In this document: one piece after another, positions 1-9,379 of the stretch | Layout: every line of letters starts with the position of its first letter | Position numbering within the stretch: position 1 is the stretch's first letter | Assembly: GCA_964058845.1 (NCBI GenBank) | Contig: CAXKVR010000524.1 | Location: forward strand, 1 to 20,037 | Source of the DNA: Carex sylvatica | Lineage: Eukaryota > Streptophyta > Magnoliopsida > Poales > Cyperaceae | Direction of reading: 5' to 3' | DNA length: 20,037 nucleotides | The notes under the pieces: generated by a model | Told to the model about the DNA's origin: nothing | Seen by the model: only the letters and a program-made list of their open reading frames with translations | Databases searched by the model: none | Made by a program: the position numbers and the translations under genes

Positions 1-1663
1 CTTAGAGATTTTGTAACCTATATGGTACAATATCCGATACAAGAATTTGTATCATACAAAAATATTTCATTTGAATACAATGCATTTCTTATTTTTATTG
101 AAAAAGAAATTGAGCCAAATAATTACTAAGAAGCAATAACAAGAAGAATTAAAAGCCCTTGAGAAAAATGAAACTTGGGTAATTGTTCCATTACCAAAAA
201 ATAAAAAATCCATTGGATGCAAATGGGTATATAAAACCAAGTTCAATAGTAATGGTTCTATAGAACGGTATAAAGCAAGATTAGTGGCCAAATGATATAC
301 TCAAACCTATGGTATAGATTATAACGAAACATTTGCACCGGTAGCAAAAATGAATACCGTTAGAATTTTATTTTCAATTGCTGTAAACAATGATTGGACC
401 CTATACCAAATGGATGTAAAAAATGCTTTTCTTCAAGGAACACTTGAAGATGAGGTGTATATGACACTACCACTCGGCCATAAAATAAAAAATAGTTCTA
501 ATATAGTTTGTAGGTTAAACAAATCAATCTACAGATTGAAGCAATCTCCTCGGGCATGATATGGCAAACTTAGCTCATATTTAAATTCATGTAATTTTAA
601 GATAAGCAGTGCCGACCACTCCTTGTTTACCAAAAATGAAGGAAAAAATATAACCCTTGTGTTGGTGTATGTAGATGACCTAATAATTACCAGAAATAAT
701 TTAGAGAAAATTAGAAAAATCAAATCCCAATTAAAAGAAAATTTTGACATTAAAGATCTAGGATATTTAAAATATTTTTTAGGAATAGAAGTAGCTTTTT
801 CGGATAAAGGCCTCTTCATTTCACAACGAAAATATAATTTAGACTTGCTAAAAGAAACTGGCAAACTAGGTTGCAAACCGGTCTCTACACTAATTGATAC
901 CAAATATAAATTAAATACCGAGGATGGTGAACCATTAGAAGACATAAATCAATTTCAAAGACTTGTAGGAAAATTAATTTATCTCACGGTAACACGTCCG
1001 GATATTTCATTTTCCGTAAGTCAAATTAGTAAATTTATGCATACACCAAGAACGCCTCATTTGGAGGCTGTACATAGAATATTGAGATATTTAAAAAGAA
1101 ATCCCGAAAAAGGCATAAAAATGAAAAATAATAATTCTAATGAAATATGTGGCTATTCCGATGCAGATTGGGCTGATAGCTGTGATAGAAAATCTACCAC
1201 TGGTTTTTGCACATTTGTAGGCCGGAATCTAGTCACATGGAAAAGCAAGAAACAAAATATTGTGGCTCGATCTAGCGCAAAGGCGGAATATCGAGCCATG
1301 GCATCCACCGCATGCGAACTAATATGAATCAAACAACTACTTAGAGACATGAGCATCGAATTTGATCAACCTATGAAGATGTATTGCGACAATAATTCCG
1401 CTTGACATATTGCATCAAATCTGGTGTTTCATGAAAGAACAAAACACATAGAAGTGGATTGCCATTTCATTCGAGAAAAAGTCCAAGCCAAAGAAATCGA
1501 AACACCATTTGTGAGAAGCAAAGATCAATTAGCAGATGTTTTTACCAAAGGTTTGGATTCGACACATTTTGAGGATATCACTAGCAAGTTAGGATTGTAT
1601 AACATATACATTCCTAGCTTGAGGGGGAGTGTTGAAAATAAAGAAGAATATCAAGAAGATTGA
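1..1663 (+). pseudogene. Ty1/copia retrotransposon pol remnant (reverse transcriptase and RNase H), 5' part outside window
   Basis: Copia polyprotein C-terminal half: reverse transcriptase followed by RNase H, for copying element RNA into DNA. The reading frame starts in frame 1 (positions 1-138, with residues such as YPIQEFVSYKNIS typical of the linker before RT), shifts by one extra base at 136-139, then runs in frame 2 to 1663. RT landmarks are KWVYKTKF, the catalytic YVDD at 668-679, and DIKDLG..YFLGIE. RNase H landmarks are GYSDADWAD, KSTTGFC, FHERTKHIEVDCHFIRE and QLADVFTKG. It is broken by in-frame TAA (127-129) and TGA (293-295, 557-559, 1325-1327, 1403-1405). The TGAs at 557 and 1325 sit where tryptophan is normal. 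The usual SSAEAEYRA motif reads SSAKAEYRA. There are no other frameshifts, so decay is modest. It cannot make an active enzyme. Gag, protease, integrase and the 5' LTR would lie before position 1. Confidence 0.95.
1619..1629 (+). other. Polypurine tract of the copia element
   Basis: A purine run (TTGAGGGGGAG) lies immediately before the TGTTG that opens the 3' LTR. In LTR retrotransposons this RNase H-resistant tract primes plus-strand DNA synthesis. It overlaps the end of the pol frame, which is usual in plant copia elements. Confidence 0.85.
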
Positions 1664-1928
1664 TTTCATCATAGATCAAAGGGTCAAGAATAGACAAAAC
1701 AGAAAATAAACTTTTATAGAATTAAAATAAACGGTAACATGTACCATATTGACATAAATAGCAAAATAGTACAACCGATAACTTAGATAGATTTTTTTGT
1801 ATAAATAGATGTAAGAACTCTTGTATAAATCATAACAAATATACTTCAATACAATAATCTCCTCGGAATTCATAAAATCAACAATCATACAAGCATAATA
1901 CAACAACACCATTCTAGAAAGTACAACA
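1630..1928 (+). repeat. 3' LTR of the copia element (right edge approximate)
   Basis: The LTR starts with TGTTG at 1630, directly after the polypurine tract. Possible ends that complete the TGTTG...CAACA inverted termini are CAACA at 1901-1905, 1904-1908 or 1924-1928, so it is about 275-300 bp long. A TATA box (TATAAATA at 1800-1807) fits the U3 promoter, and a second TATAAAT follows near 1823. The 5' LTR is not in the window, so the exact end and the target-site duplication cannot be confirmed. Confidence 0.75.
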
Positions 1929-1974
1929 TACTGTTTATGTAATTAGAAATTAGGTGAAAGCTGCGTGCTTTTTT

Positions 1975-2322
1975 TCACGAACCGTTCCCTATACAGTGCT
2001 TCTTCCATAAGGTTGTCTCTTTAATTATCCACTGTAGCACAACATCAGCTGATGTACCCCTTTGCTCAAAGATTTTTTAATTCCGCTGCCTCCAGATCCC
2101 CCAACAACCAGTAGCGAAGAACACCTCCCATCTCTTCTTAGCTCTAACATTCCCATGGTATCAAATTAAAGCTTCATACCAAAGGTCATGTACCGATTGG
2201 GCACCAATTGGCATCTGACATCCAAGATAATTGCATAATCCTTCCCAAATTTTCTTTGCAACGGAGCATTGTAGAAACAGATGAATAGCCGACTTCAAAT
2301 TGTTCGCATCACAAAGTATAAT
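1975..2322 (-). pseudogene. LINE (L1-type) ORF2 C-terminal remnant with zinc-binding RT motif
   Basis: Read on the minus strand from 2322 to 1975 this translates to the C-terminal tail of a plant LINE ORF2. It shows LCDANN, then IHLFLQCS (the H..C half of the reverse-transcriptase zinc-binding motif), AKKIWEGL, KKRWEVFFATGCWGIW, and RQRN followed by KIFEQRG. The GIW.xRN..IF signature matches the same region of the second LINE in this window at about 9030-9090. Two in-frame stops (after EALI and after RQRN) show it is dead. Everything upstream of the zinc motif is missing on the right-hand side. The copia LTR abuts its 3' side, so copia may have inserted into this older LINE. Confidence 0.85.
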
Positions 2323-2585
2323 ATTGAGTTTAGTAGGTAGCGATCAAATTTGCTTTGATTTTTCTTTCAGAGTAACACATGTTTTAGTATTTGAAAATAA
2401 AAACAAATTTCTCAGATTGATTATTTTAATTTGTACCAAATCAGAAATGTGCCTAATTCCCATTCATGTTTATATTGGATTATTTTTTATAGTTGAATTT
2501 GATTGAAAAAGAAAAACCCTTGCCGGTATAGATCAGGGATATATATCTAGTTGTTGATGTATTGTTGGTATAAGTTGCTTTTTGA
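2323..2585. other. Gene-free AT-rich stretch
   Basis: No credible coding potential is seen. The 68-codon open frame starting near 2300 has no recognisable motif and overlaps the LINE edge. Confidence 0.6.
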
Positions 2586-2598
2586 TGCTATTTGCTAT

Positions 2599-2848
2599 TT
2601 TTTTTAGGAATAAGCCCATGTGCAACATGCATTAACTAGTTGAAAGTAGCATTACAGAGAATTCATACAAATAAATTGCATTTAATTAAAATTAAATAAC
2701 CTAAATATTAAAAATTACTAAGCTGCCTAAATCTTAAAAATTGCTAAGCTGGAGCAGCAGCTAGTACATTAAAACAATCCAAACGATTAGATGGATTGTA
2801 ACAGGAGAGCCTACATAATTACCATAGAGGTGCTATTTATTATCTATG
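2599..2848 (-). mobile_element. Possible short retroposed element with poly(T) left end and imperfect target duplication
   Basis: A T run begins at the left edge (to about 2605). The block is flanked by TGCTATTTGCTAT (2586-2598) and TGCTATTTGTTAT (2849-2861), a 13-bp duplication with one mismatch. On the minus strand the block would end in a poly(A) tail after GGGCTTATTCC. The flanking words are AT-rich and a partly similar TGCTATTTATTAT lies at 2831, so this could be local slippage. It contains the 26-bp tandem repeat at 2700-2751. Confidence 0.35.
2700..2751 (+). repeat. 26-bp tandem repeat, two copies
   Basis: Two adjacent 26-bp units (2700-2725 and 2726-2751), both of the form CCTAAATnTTAAAAATTnCTAAGCTG, differ at two bases. 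No function is apparent. Confidence 0.8.
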
Positions 2849-2923
2849 TGCTATTTGTTATTATAGTTGTTAAAAGTTGTGACAAATTTCAATTAAAAAT
2901 GAGAAATAAACCTTGAATATGTG

Positions 2924-2965
2924 TTTTTTTTTTTATATTGTAATGTTATATATCTCTCTAGTTCT
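2924..2965 (-). mobile_element. 42-bp retroposed tail with poly(A) and 12-bp target-site duplication
   Basis: The block starts with eleven T (2924-2934) and is bounded by identical 12-mers CTTGAATATGTG at 2912-2923 and 2966-2977. Read on the minus strand it is 31 bp of sequence followed by A11. This is the structure left when target-primed reverse transcription stops almost at once. The source transcript is not recognisable. Confidence 0.7.
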
Positions 2966-3169
2966 CTTGAATATGTGATCGATTAGTAATTTCTGAAATT
3001 TGTGAAGTTGTTAGCATTTTTTCACAGAGACTTAATTATAACAGATTTTCATTTCCTTTACAATATCATTAGTTCAATTATAACAAATTTTGTCTTTGAT
3101 TTAAAGGTGAAGCTAAGTTATGGATTTCGTTGCGGAACAAGCTCAAGTGTTATGTGTTTCACCTTGTTT

Positions 3170-3188
3170 TCAATTAAAGAAATGTAAT
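3170..3188 (+). repeat. Left copy of a 19-bp target-site duplication
   Basis: The 19-mer TCAATTAAAGAAATGTAAT is repeated exactly at 3269-3287, right after a poly(A) run. The pair brackets the insertion at 3189-3268. Confidence 0.85.
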
Positions 3189-3268
3189 CTACTGTGTTAA
3201 TTTAGTGTACTGGTTATGTATAGACTATTGATATCAACTAATAGAAATAGCAAATTTTAAAAAAAAAA
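3189..3268 (+). mobile_element. 80-bp retroposed fragment ending in poly(A), with 19-bp perfect target-site duplication
   Basis: Seventy bases resembling an mRNA 3' end are followed by A10 (3259-3268). The second copy of the 19-bp duplication begins at the next base. A long perfect duplication, a terminal poly(A) tract and abrupt 5' truncation are hallmarks of LINE-driven retroposition. The inserted sequence has no coding capacity and does not match the 3' end of the LINE at 9150-9350 by eye. Confidence 0.8.
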
Positions 3269-3287
3269 TCAATTAAAGAAATGTAAT
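3269..3287 (+). repeat. Right copy of the 19-bp target-site duplication
   Basis: Identical to 3170-3188. It directly follows the poly(A) run at 3259-3268. Confidence 0.85.
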
Positions 3288-3289
3288 TT

Positions 3290-4060
3290 TGGCACACGAG
3301 GATTGTAAGCATAAAGAAAAAAAATTAATTTAGTTCATTTTTCCATTCTTTTAATAAACTTGTGTCTTTAATTTATAAATGCAATATATTTTGAAAAACA
3401 ATGAATCAACTGTTATCAATCAATAATGATATATAACAATCTAGAATGGGTGTATATTGGTCTTTGTCTCTTGTTACATAATACAATAGACTTTTTCTAT
3501 ATATAATTCATCTTTTATCTTAATCTTTCACTTGCCGAACATGAGCTCCTTAGTACTCTTTAAGCTCTTAATATTTCACCCCTTAATTCATGTTTTCGAA
3601 CGGAGCCGGAGTGCACTGACACACAGTACATCGTGTCAAATAAGAGATTAAGACAAGTTTTTCCCTTTTTATTTGTTCTCTGTTTTGATTATATTACAGA
3701 TAAATAAGGCTTTACGGTTATTGAGAAGATAGGCCCGTGGGCTATAAGCCTTGAATTTCACCAAATCCAAGAAACAGGAAAAATAAAAAATAGCCCCTGA
3801 TTTTAATGAATTCGGATCCACAGGTACGGAGGGTAGAATTACTAATTAGCACGAATCTTAACATGAACCCCTATATTTACAATAAATATTGAATTCGTAG
3901 TAACAAAGTACAGTAACATAATAACAAAATCAATGCAGAATACTTTTATTAACAATCAACATCCACTTAAAACAAAAACAAAAAAAAGGAAACATCCATG
4001 CATGGGTCCCAAGTTGTAAATTCTGAACTTCTTAAAACTATAATATTCTGAGTTTATCTG
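3290..4060. other. Intergenic DNA downstream of the calmodulin-binding gene
   Basis: AT-rich with no convincing open frame or RNA gene. It lies beyond the 3' end of the minus-strand gene at 4328-5989, and I see nothing assignable in it. Confidence 0.6.
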
Positions 4061-4071
4061 TCCAATTGAAG

Positions 4072-4089
4072 TATATATATATATATATA
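4072..4089. repeat. (TA)9 microsatellite
   Basis: Eighteen bases of uninterrupted TA, in or just beyond the probable 3'UTR of the minus-strand gene. Likely polymorphic in length. Confidence 0.9.
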
Positions 4090-4327
4090 ACTTTCATAGA
4101 TCACATCCGGCCAATAGACTTGAACAGACCAAAGAGTAAAGAAAAGGCTTTCTATACATTATAATTATAAGTTAACAACTAATATTTTAATTAAGAGATT
4201 CAAACAAAGCTGGCGACCTTCATTGAATATATGCAGCTCTGTTTCTCTCTCCATATTTCCCACAACTCCAGTGAGTAAATTATTAAGAATCAAAACTCAA
4301 AACCCATACAAAAATAATTAAAGAAAA

Positions 4328-5989
4328 TTAGGATGAAGAACAAACACTGGATTTTTCTTGGAGAGAGATAACAGTCTCGAATGCACCAACCAAAGACTTA
4401 ACCTTACTTTTACGCGTCTCCGCAAGTTTACTTGCTGTTTCCTCTATGACATGATTAAACAAACTTCTTGCCGCACCATTCTTGTCTCGTGGCGAGTCTT
4501 GGTGCCTCAGTAATACTGCTTGTGTACCAGTTGGAGGTGTTGATAAGGTAACACTGAAAGAACCACTAACTCTCTTCTTTCTTGCCACTTTGCTAACTCC
4601 TGTTCCACCTTCACCTTTGTTTATCACGTTACCCAATTTCGCACAGCGAAATTTGATACGGGTCAGTACATTGGTCTCTGCCTGCACATTTATGACTTTG
4701 CCCCTACGAAATCCCATTTTATGAGGAGGCAGAGGCGGCTTGGGATAACTCTGTGATACCACCTTTTTCTTACCAATATAGTCTTTTTCTGAGAACGAAC
4801 TGCTACTGGCACTAGATAGTTTACGACCCGGGGCTACCTCTTGTTTAGCCTCAATCATATAGATAGTCTTTTCTTTCGTATTTTCAGCATTGGGAACAGA
4901 TCCTCCAGAGCTATTCGGACTGTTTACGGGCAAAGAGGTGGGTCCCGTGCACTTTTTCAATTTTCTTAGGGAGTTCATTGGTGGTTTTACCAAAACAGGT
5001 TGCTGAACGGGTCTGAGAACTTTTACTTCACCTTCACCTTTTATTGGTCTTGTGGTACTGTTGTTTGGTAATCTGGGTTTATTAATTAGGGGCATGGCTT
5101 TTCTCTCCCTGGGTATTGGCTGAATTGAAGCATCTGGCTCTTTCACTGTACCATCTTTTGGTACAACATTTCTCTTTCTAGTAACATTAGTTTTAAGAGA
5201 AACCTCATTGACTTTCTCTCTTTCAATTTTTTTAATTATAATTTCTCCTTTTTTACCTTTGCGTGATTCTGAACCATTAATTCTAGTCACCTTCGTATTC
5301 TTAGTCATCTCCTCCATTTTTACTGATTCCTCTTTCGAATGAGAGATCTCTGCCACCAGATCACGATCAGATGTCAATGCATGATCATGCATGCCATCAG
5401 GATCTGACACCACTACCTTCATGCTTAGGGAATCCTCTGACGGCTCCTCTGCCAATGGAGCAGATACATGTCGGCTCAGTACTGGGCTTGAATTCACACT
5501 CGGCTCTCCGTTAGAGATTGTAATTTCATGGATAGAAGAGGCGTCAGAGAGATCAAAAACCTTCTTTTCAAGCATCTCAATTTGAATTCTATCTCTCGGT
5601 GCATCAAAAGTAGCATCTTCAACAAAGGTAGCCTCTTTATCAACAAAAATATCCTCTTGTGGCGGTGATATATTTCCTTTAAGTATTTCTTGTTTTCTCA
5701 GCCTCTCCTTTTTACCAGAGACACGAAGTTCAGGGTTCAGCACAACGCCCTGGATGCCACAGTTTCCTCTCTGTTTGGGACGAACAGGAGGCCTCCATTT
5801 AGACTCTGAAGTATGTTGGTGCCCATATTTACATAAGTCATGGCAAGAAGAAACAGGAGCCTTCAGGTAATTTGGTATGGATTTTGCATTAGTGATAGGT
5901 GGTGAGGTGCTGCTATTGGATCCGGTGCCGAGGGTTGTGTGTCTCCTCCTATGTGTAATGGGGGCTTTTTTGGTAAATTCACCACTCAT
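4328..5989 (-). CDS. Plant calmodulin-binding-domain protein (553 aa), single coding exon
   Basis: The 553-residue protein is probably a Ca2+/calmodulin-responsive regulator. The C-terminus carries the conserved plant calmodulin-binding domain: VIEETASKLAETRKSKVK then SLVGAFETVISLQ at about residues 514-543, preceded by a basic stretch (KVARKKRV). This amphipathic basic helix is the expected calmodulin contact. The N-terminus carries a second conserved block of the family, IPNYLKAPVSSCHDLCKYG at residues 38-56. Between them is a long, low-complexity region rich in Ser, Lys, Glu and Pro, probably disordered. No signal peptide or membrane segment is seen. The ATG at 5987-5989 is supported by the family-like N-terminus and by an apparent acceptor 43 bp upstream. 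The frame is fully open and the length is within the usual range. Direct partners and location cannot be read from sequence. Confidence 0.92.
   Translation of the reverse strand: MSGEFTKKAPITHRRRHTTLGTGSNSSTSPPITNAKSIPNYLKAPVSSCHDLCKYGHQHTSESKWRPPVRPKQRGNCGIQGVVLNPELRVSGKKERLRKQEILKGNISPPQEDIFVDKEATFVEDATFDAPRDRIQIEMLEKKVFDLSDASSIHEITISNGEPSVNSSPVLSRHVSAPLAEEPSEDSLSMKVVVSDPDGMHDHALTSDRDLVAEISHSKEESVKMEEMTKNTKVTRINGSESRKGKKGEIIIKKIEREKVNEVSLKTNVTRKRNVVPKDGTVKEPDASIQPIPRERKAMPLINKPRLPNNSTTRPIKGEGEVKVLRPVQQPVLVKPPMNSLRKLKKCTGPTSLPVNSPNSSGGSVPNAENTKEKTIYMIEAKQEVAPGRKLSSASSSSFSEKDYIGKKKVVSQSYPKPPLPPHKMGFRRGKVINVQAETNVLTRIKFRCAKLGNVINKGEGGTGVSKVARKKRVSGSFSVTLSTPPTGTQAVLLRHQDSPRDKNGAARSLFNHVIEETASKLAETRKSKVKSLVGAFETVISLQEKSSVCSSS
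5377..5392. repeat. 16-bp perfect palindrome inside the coding exon
   Basis: ATGCATGATCATGCAT is its own reverse complement and contains two RY-like CATGCA/TGCATG words. It encodes part of a Met-His-Asp-His stretch, so it is probably incidental. Confidence 0.5.
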
Positions 5990-6031
5990 CTCTAGTTGTA
6001 TGAAATTGTAAAAACTGATATTGCAGGTGCA

Positions 6032-7211
6032 CTGTCAAAGACAAAAAGAATTAGAAGTTCGATGTGGATTAGTTAAATAAAGGATTCTATGCTGGCTGGT
6101 AGGCTCAAACTGTATAGTTTTTAAAAATTGTACATACCAGTAGGGCTGAATGTTATTTGTATTATGAAGATTTGGTTTTATAATCCCCAATCAAATGGAC
6201 CAAGAAAATAAATCTGAATTACTCAACTCACATGCATTATGATTTATGAGTCATAAACTCATAATAGTATATGGATACAATATATATAACAATCCTTCCT
6301 GACCAAACAAACTTCATTATTATTATAGCAGCTTTGCTCTTATTATACAACAAACTTTTCCAATACGGCTTGTTTAGATGCCAATACAAGTAAAAGAAAA
6401 GATTTTATAAATAGAAAAGGAAAAGAAAAGGAAGAAACAAACAATAAATATGCTAGAAATTTTGCAGGTAAAAAGTAATAAAGGATGGAGAAAAAAACAT
6501 AGAGTTAATATGTTTGACCACAGATGTATTGTTCAATAAACAACTCAAGAAAGTATAAATTAAAGTGCTTAGAGAATCAGATGCAATACATAGAAACCTG
6601 AAACATTGCATGAAAGTTGAAACATATGGAAGACTAGGGTGCAAAATGGGACCAATGTGCAAAATTTACCAATTAATGCAATTATTTGATTTTCTCTTTG
6701 TTTTTTGAGGCTTCTTCTTTAAGACCAAGTTCAATGTATTCATCAAATCATTGTAAATTGAAATATTTTATGGAAGTAGACCAATTAAATTATCAAAATA
6801 ACATAATCATACGCCGCGTACCTAAACACAGAAAAGATATATCATAACCTTGATTATTATAATTTCATAGTTCATAGCATGCTTCAAATAGGATACTAAA
6901 ATTCAAACAAATATAACAACAAAATCATATGCAAATCTACTAAAATCACCCAAATTCATGATAATACCTAAAATAAGAATCAACCCAAGACTAATTGGTT
7001 AATTAAAAAAATTACACATAAATAATTGTAACCAATTTTCCTTTATACGATAAAGTCAGAAACGAATAAAAGCATGCAGACTGCAATTAAATTAATAAAC
7101 AAAAAATATTTAAAGGAACAAGCAGGAAAATAAAAGAATCTGATGCACACGTGGAATTAAAGCTAGAAAGAACAAAAATAAACGATCAGAAGATAAAATA
7201 TTTAAATGTAC
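6032..7211 (-). other. Probable 5'UTR intron of the calmodulin-binding gene
   Basis: On the minus strand a donor GAG|GTACAT lies at 7212/7211 and a pyrimidine-rich acceptor TTTGACAG ends at 6032, 43 bp before the ATG. The 1,180 bp between is AT-rich with no credible coding frame, as expected for a plant intron. A 5'UTR intron also explains why the start codon is so far from promoter-like sequence at 7370-7480. cDNA evidence is not available here. Confidence 0.6.
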
Positions 7212-7330
7212 CTCAGATTAAGATTGCGAAGGAAGAAATGCGAGGAGCGTTTTGTTGGAAGCTTTAACAAGATGCCTTTGAAGGGAAACAGAAACAGAAG
7301 CTATGCTATGCTATGCTATGCATTAATGCA
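7212..7330 (-). other. Probable non-coding first exon of the calmodulin-binding gene (5' edge approximate)
   Basis: On the minus strand this stretch is CT-rich (TTCTGTTTCTGTTTCCC, CTCCTCGCATTTCTTCC), a composition common in plant 5'UTRs. It ends at the donor GAG|GTACAT. The upstream edge is a guess. The region includes a CTATG pentanucleotide repeat. Confidence 0.45.
7301..7320 (+). repeat. (CTATG)4 microsatellite followed by RY-type palindrome
   Basis: Four perfect CTATG units are followed by CATTAATG and ATGCATGCAT (7326-7335). It lies at or near the predicted transcription start of the minus-strand gene. Confidence 0.85.
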
Positions 7331-7455
7331 TGCATCGTCGCCTGGTGAGAGAAAACGATAGCAACATTAATTTTATCTCTTTTTTTCCCTTTTTAGTTTT
7401 TTCCGTAAATGAAGACATGGGTAAATTTTTTACAGAGAGAAGAAAAAGGCAGAAA

Positions 7456-7482
7456 TGTGGGACCCACAGCTGTGGGCCCACA
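7456..7482. promoter_or_regulatory. Nested palindromes with two GTGGGNCC (TCP/site II-like) motifs
   Basis: Three overlapping palindromes occupy 27 bp: TGTGGGACCCACA (7456-7468), CCCACAGCTGTGGG (7463-7476, around a CAGCTG E-box) and TGTGGGCCCACA (7471-7482). GTGGGACC (7457-7464) and GTGGGCCC (7472-7479) fit the class I TCP consensus. The latter includes TGGGCC, the site II word found in many plant promoters. The cluster lies about 150-250 bp upstream of the predicted first exon of the calmodulin-binding gene. Confidence 0.55.
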
Positions 7483-7796
7483 GGGGATCCAAAGCAGGCT
7501 TTGATTGATCAAAACAGAGTAGTTTTATCTTCATACAGCCTTGACTATTGAATCAAAACAGCACTGCATATCATCCATGCGCTGCAAAAAGTTAAAAGTA
7601 TTATGTTAAAATATTGACGCACAACACTACAGAGCCCGACCCCTTTGCGCTTTTAATCAACTTATTGAGTAATTGATTGATCAATTAACTAATTGGCTTA
7701 AAAAAGCTTGTTTTGCTTTTGCTCCTCTCTCCTCTTCTTCTATGATTCTATCTAATTTTGCTTTCTCAGTTTCTACGTCAAAAGAATAAAAAGATG

Positions 7797-7809
7797 GAAC
7801 GAATTATGT
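7797..7809 (+). repeat. Left copy of the LINE target-site duplication
   Basis: GAACGAATTATGT recurs exactly at 9380-9392. LINE-coding sequence begins immediately after this copy. Confidence 0.85.
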
Positions 7810-9379
7810 ATTTCCTAACTCTTTTATAATCGTAGCATACTCGCTCAACAGATTCCTGGAAAATGCGATGGGCATCATGCCACAATGTGTTCAAATGTTG
7901 CCCAAAATAATTCAGTTTACGGATGACACGGTAATTATCTTAGAGAAAAATCCTATTACTCTGAAAATAATTACAAGGATTTTAAAGGCCTATGAAGAGC
8001 TAACAGGTTTAAAGATAAATAGGACCAAGTTTGTCTTTGTCTCGGTAGCAATACCACAGGAACTAAACCAAGTAGTTCAGAACATCTTGCATTCTCCCCC
8101 AGATAAACTACCTATCAAATACCTGGGTCTACCACTATCCATCAAAAAGCCAAAAATAATATACTTCCAACCAATGATACAAACAATCCAACGGAGGATC
8201 GAAGGGTAGAAGTCTAATTTCTTATCATATGGGGGTCGAGTCATTCTGGTAAAGGCGGTTCTCTCGGCAATCCCCCTACACTTCATGCAGGCAACGACCC
8301 TACCGAAGGGAGTAATCCAGCAGATCGATAGGTTGCACAGAAATTTCCTATGGCGAGGGAATGGGCCGTGCAAGGGAATCAACTGTCTAGTAAATTAACG
8401 GTATGTAACCTAAAGGAAAATGGGGGTATGGGAGTAATTTCACTTGAGAGCCAAAACCAAGCTCTTTTAACAAAATGGCTGTGGAGGTTACAGCATGACA
8501 ACGAAGGTCTTTGGGCAAATACGATACGGCAGCTCTATGGATACACGGAGGCGACACAGCTGCGGGGCACTTAGCCACCGTCGTTCTTCCTAAAGGAACT
8601 ATCGCAACTGGTGCCGTTGTTTGCTTGCTCCACAGAAGCATCACCGATCACTCTGAAAATTTGATGGAAATGGACCAGCACGGGATTATTCACAATAGCA
8701 TTGGCATATCGTATCTTGCACGAAACAGGTATTAAATCAACATATCACAAAGTGTTGTGGAAACTGAAAGTGCCGTTGAAGGTTAGAATATTCATGTGGC
8801 TAATGATATCGGACAGTATCCTCACTCAAGAAGCATTAACAAACAAGGGATGTGCGGTAACAACAGGATGTGCGCTTTGCAACAATGGTGTATTAGAAAC
8901 AAGGGATCACCTTAGGGGCGCAACTGAACCTGCCAGCAGTGACGAATAATGATTCTATTGAGGCATGGTGGGAGGGAAGAAGGAGACTAACGGGTCAAGA
9001 AAAAATGCGCTGGGATATCGCGTGGGCGGCAGGCTCATGGGCTATCTGGAAGGAGAGAAACAGGAGAATTTTTGCGCAAAAAAAGATGGAGGAGTACATG
9101 CTTATAAATGCGACAACCATGGATGTACATAACTGGACTATGTTCCTATAACCAAATAGTTAGAGGGGGGATGAGAGGCATTTATAGAGCTTATTTCACT
9201 AAGTAACAGTAGTGGATGGTAATTAAGTAAATATTTGTAAATATTGCTCTGAATTAAGAACTGCTACCTTGTCACTTAACGATAGTAGCAGAAATGTAAT
9301 ACTTCTTTTATATAATAAAAATCTAGCTTGTTGACCATAAAAAAAAAAACTCTCTAATAATCTCGGTTTTAGAAACTTT
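7810..9379 (+). mobile_element. 5'-truncated L1-type LINE insertion
   Basis: A 1,570-bp insertion bounded by a perfect 13-bp duplication. It holds the C-terminal part of ORF2, a roughly 190-bp 3'UTR, an AATAAA-like TATAATAAAA (9311-9320) and A11 at 9339-9349. An extra 30 bp lies between the poly(A) and the right duplication, which may be 3'-transduced sequence or a decayed longer tail. The 5' truncation falls inside the reverse transcriptase domain, typical of aborted reverse transcription. It sits about 500 bp upstream of the calmodulin-binding gene, in the opposite orientation. Confidence 0.85.
7811..9151 (+). pseudogene. LINE ORF2 fragment: RT C-terminal half and zinc-binding tail, broken
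   Basis: Frame 2 runs from about 7811: NSFIIVAYSLNRFL, then the catalytic QFTDDTVI (the usual FADD motif with Thr), LTGLKINRTK, KYLGLPLSIKKPK, a TAG at 8207-8209 where Trp is usual, and FLSYGGRVILVKAVLSAIPL. Near 8390 the homology moves to frame 1 (LKENGGMGV, KWLWRLQHDNEGLWA, VPLKVRIFMWLM, then CALCNNGVLETRDHL of the zinc-binding motif). After DHL about ten residues of the family pattern are missing. Frame 2 then resumes with AQLNLPA, SWAIWKERNRRIF and a stop at 9149-9151. With stops at 8207, 8572 and about 8662, two frame changes and a small deletion, it encodes no working enzyme. Confidence 0.92.

Noticed and set aside
293..1405. In-frame TGA codons in the copia frame as possible selenocysteine or recoded positions
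   Set aside because: The frame also has a TAA and a frameshift, and the TGAs replace ordinary Trp or Gly positions. Mutation decay explains them without recoding.
3100..3190. Possible exon remnant (frame with EAKLWISLRNKLKCYVF)
   Set aside because: A short isolated frame with no recognisable family and no partner exon. It is insufficient to call.
3197..3334. Another retroposed insertion bracketed by TTAATTTAGT after an A8 run
   Set aside because: The 10-mer is very AT-rich and the left copy lies inside the better-supported 80-bp insertion, so chance is more likely.
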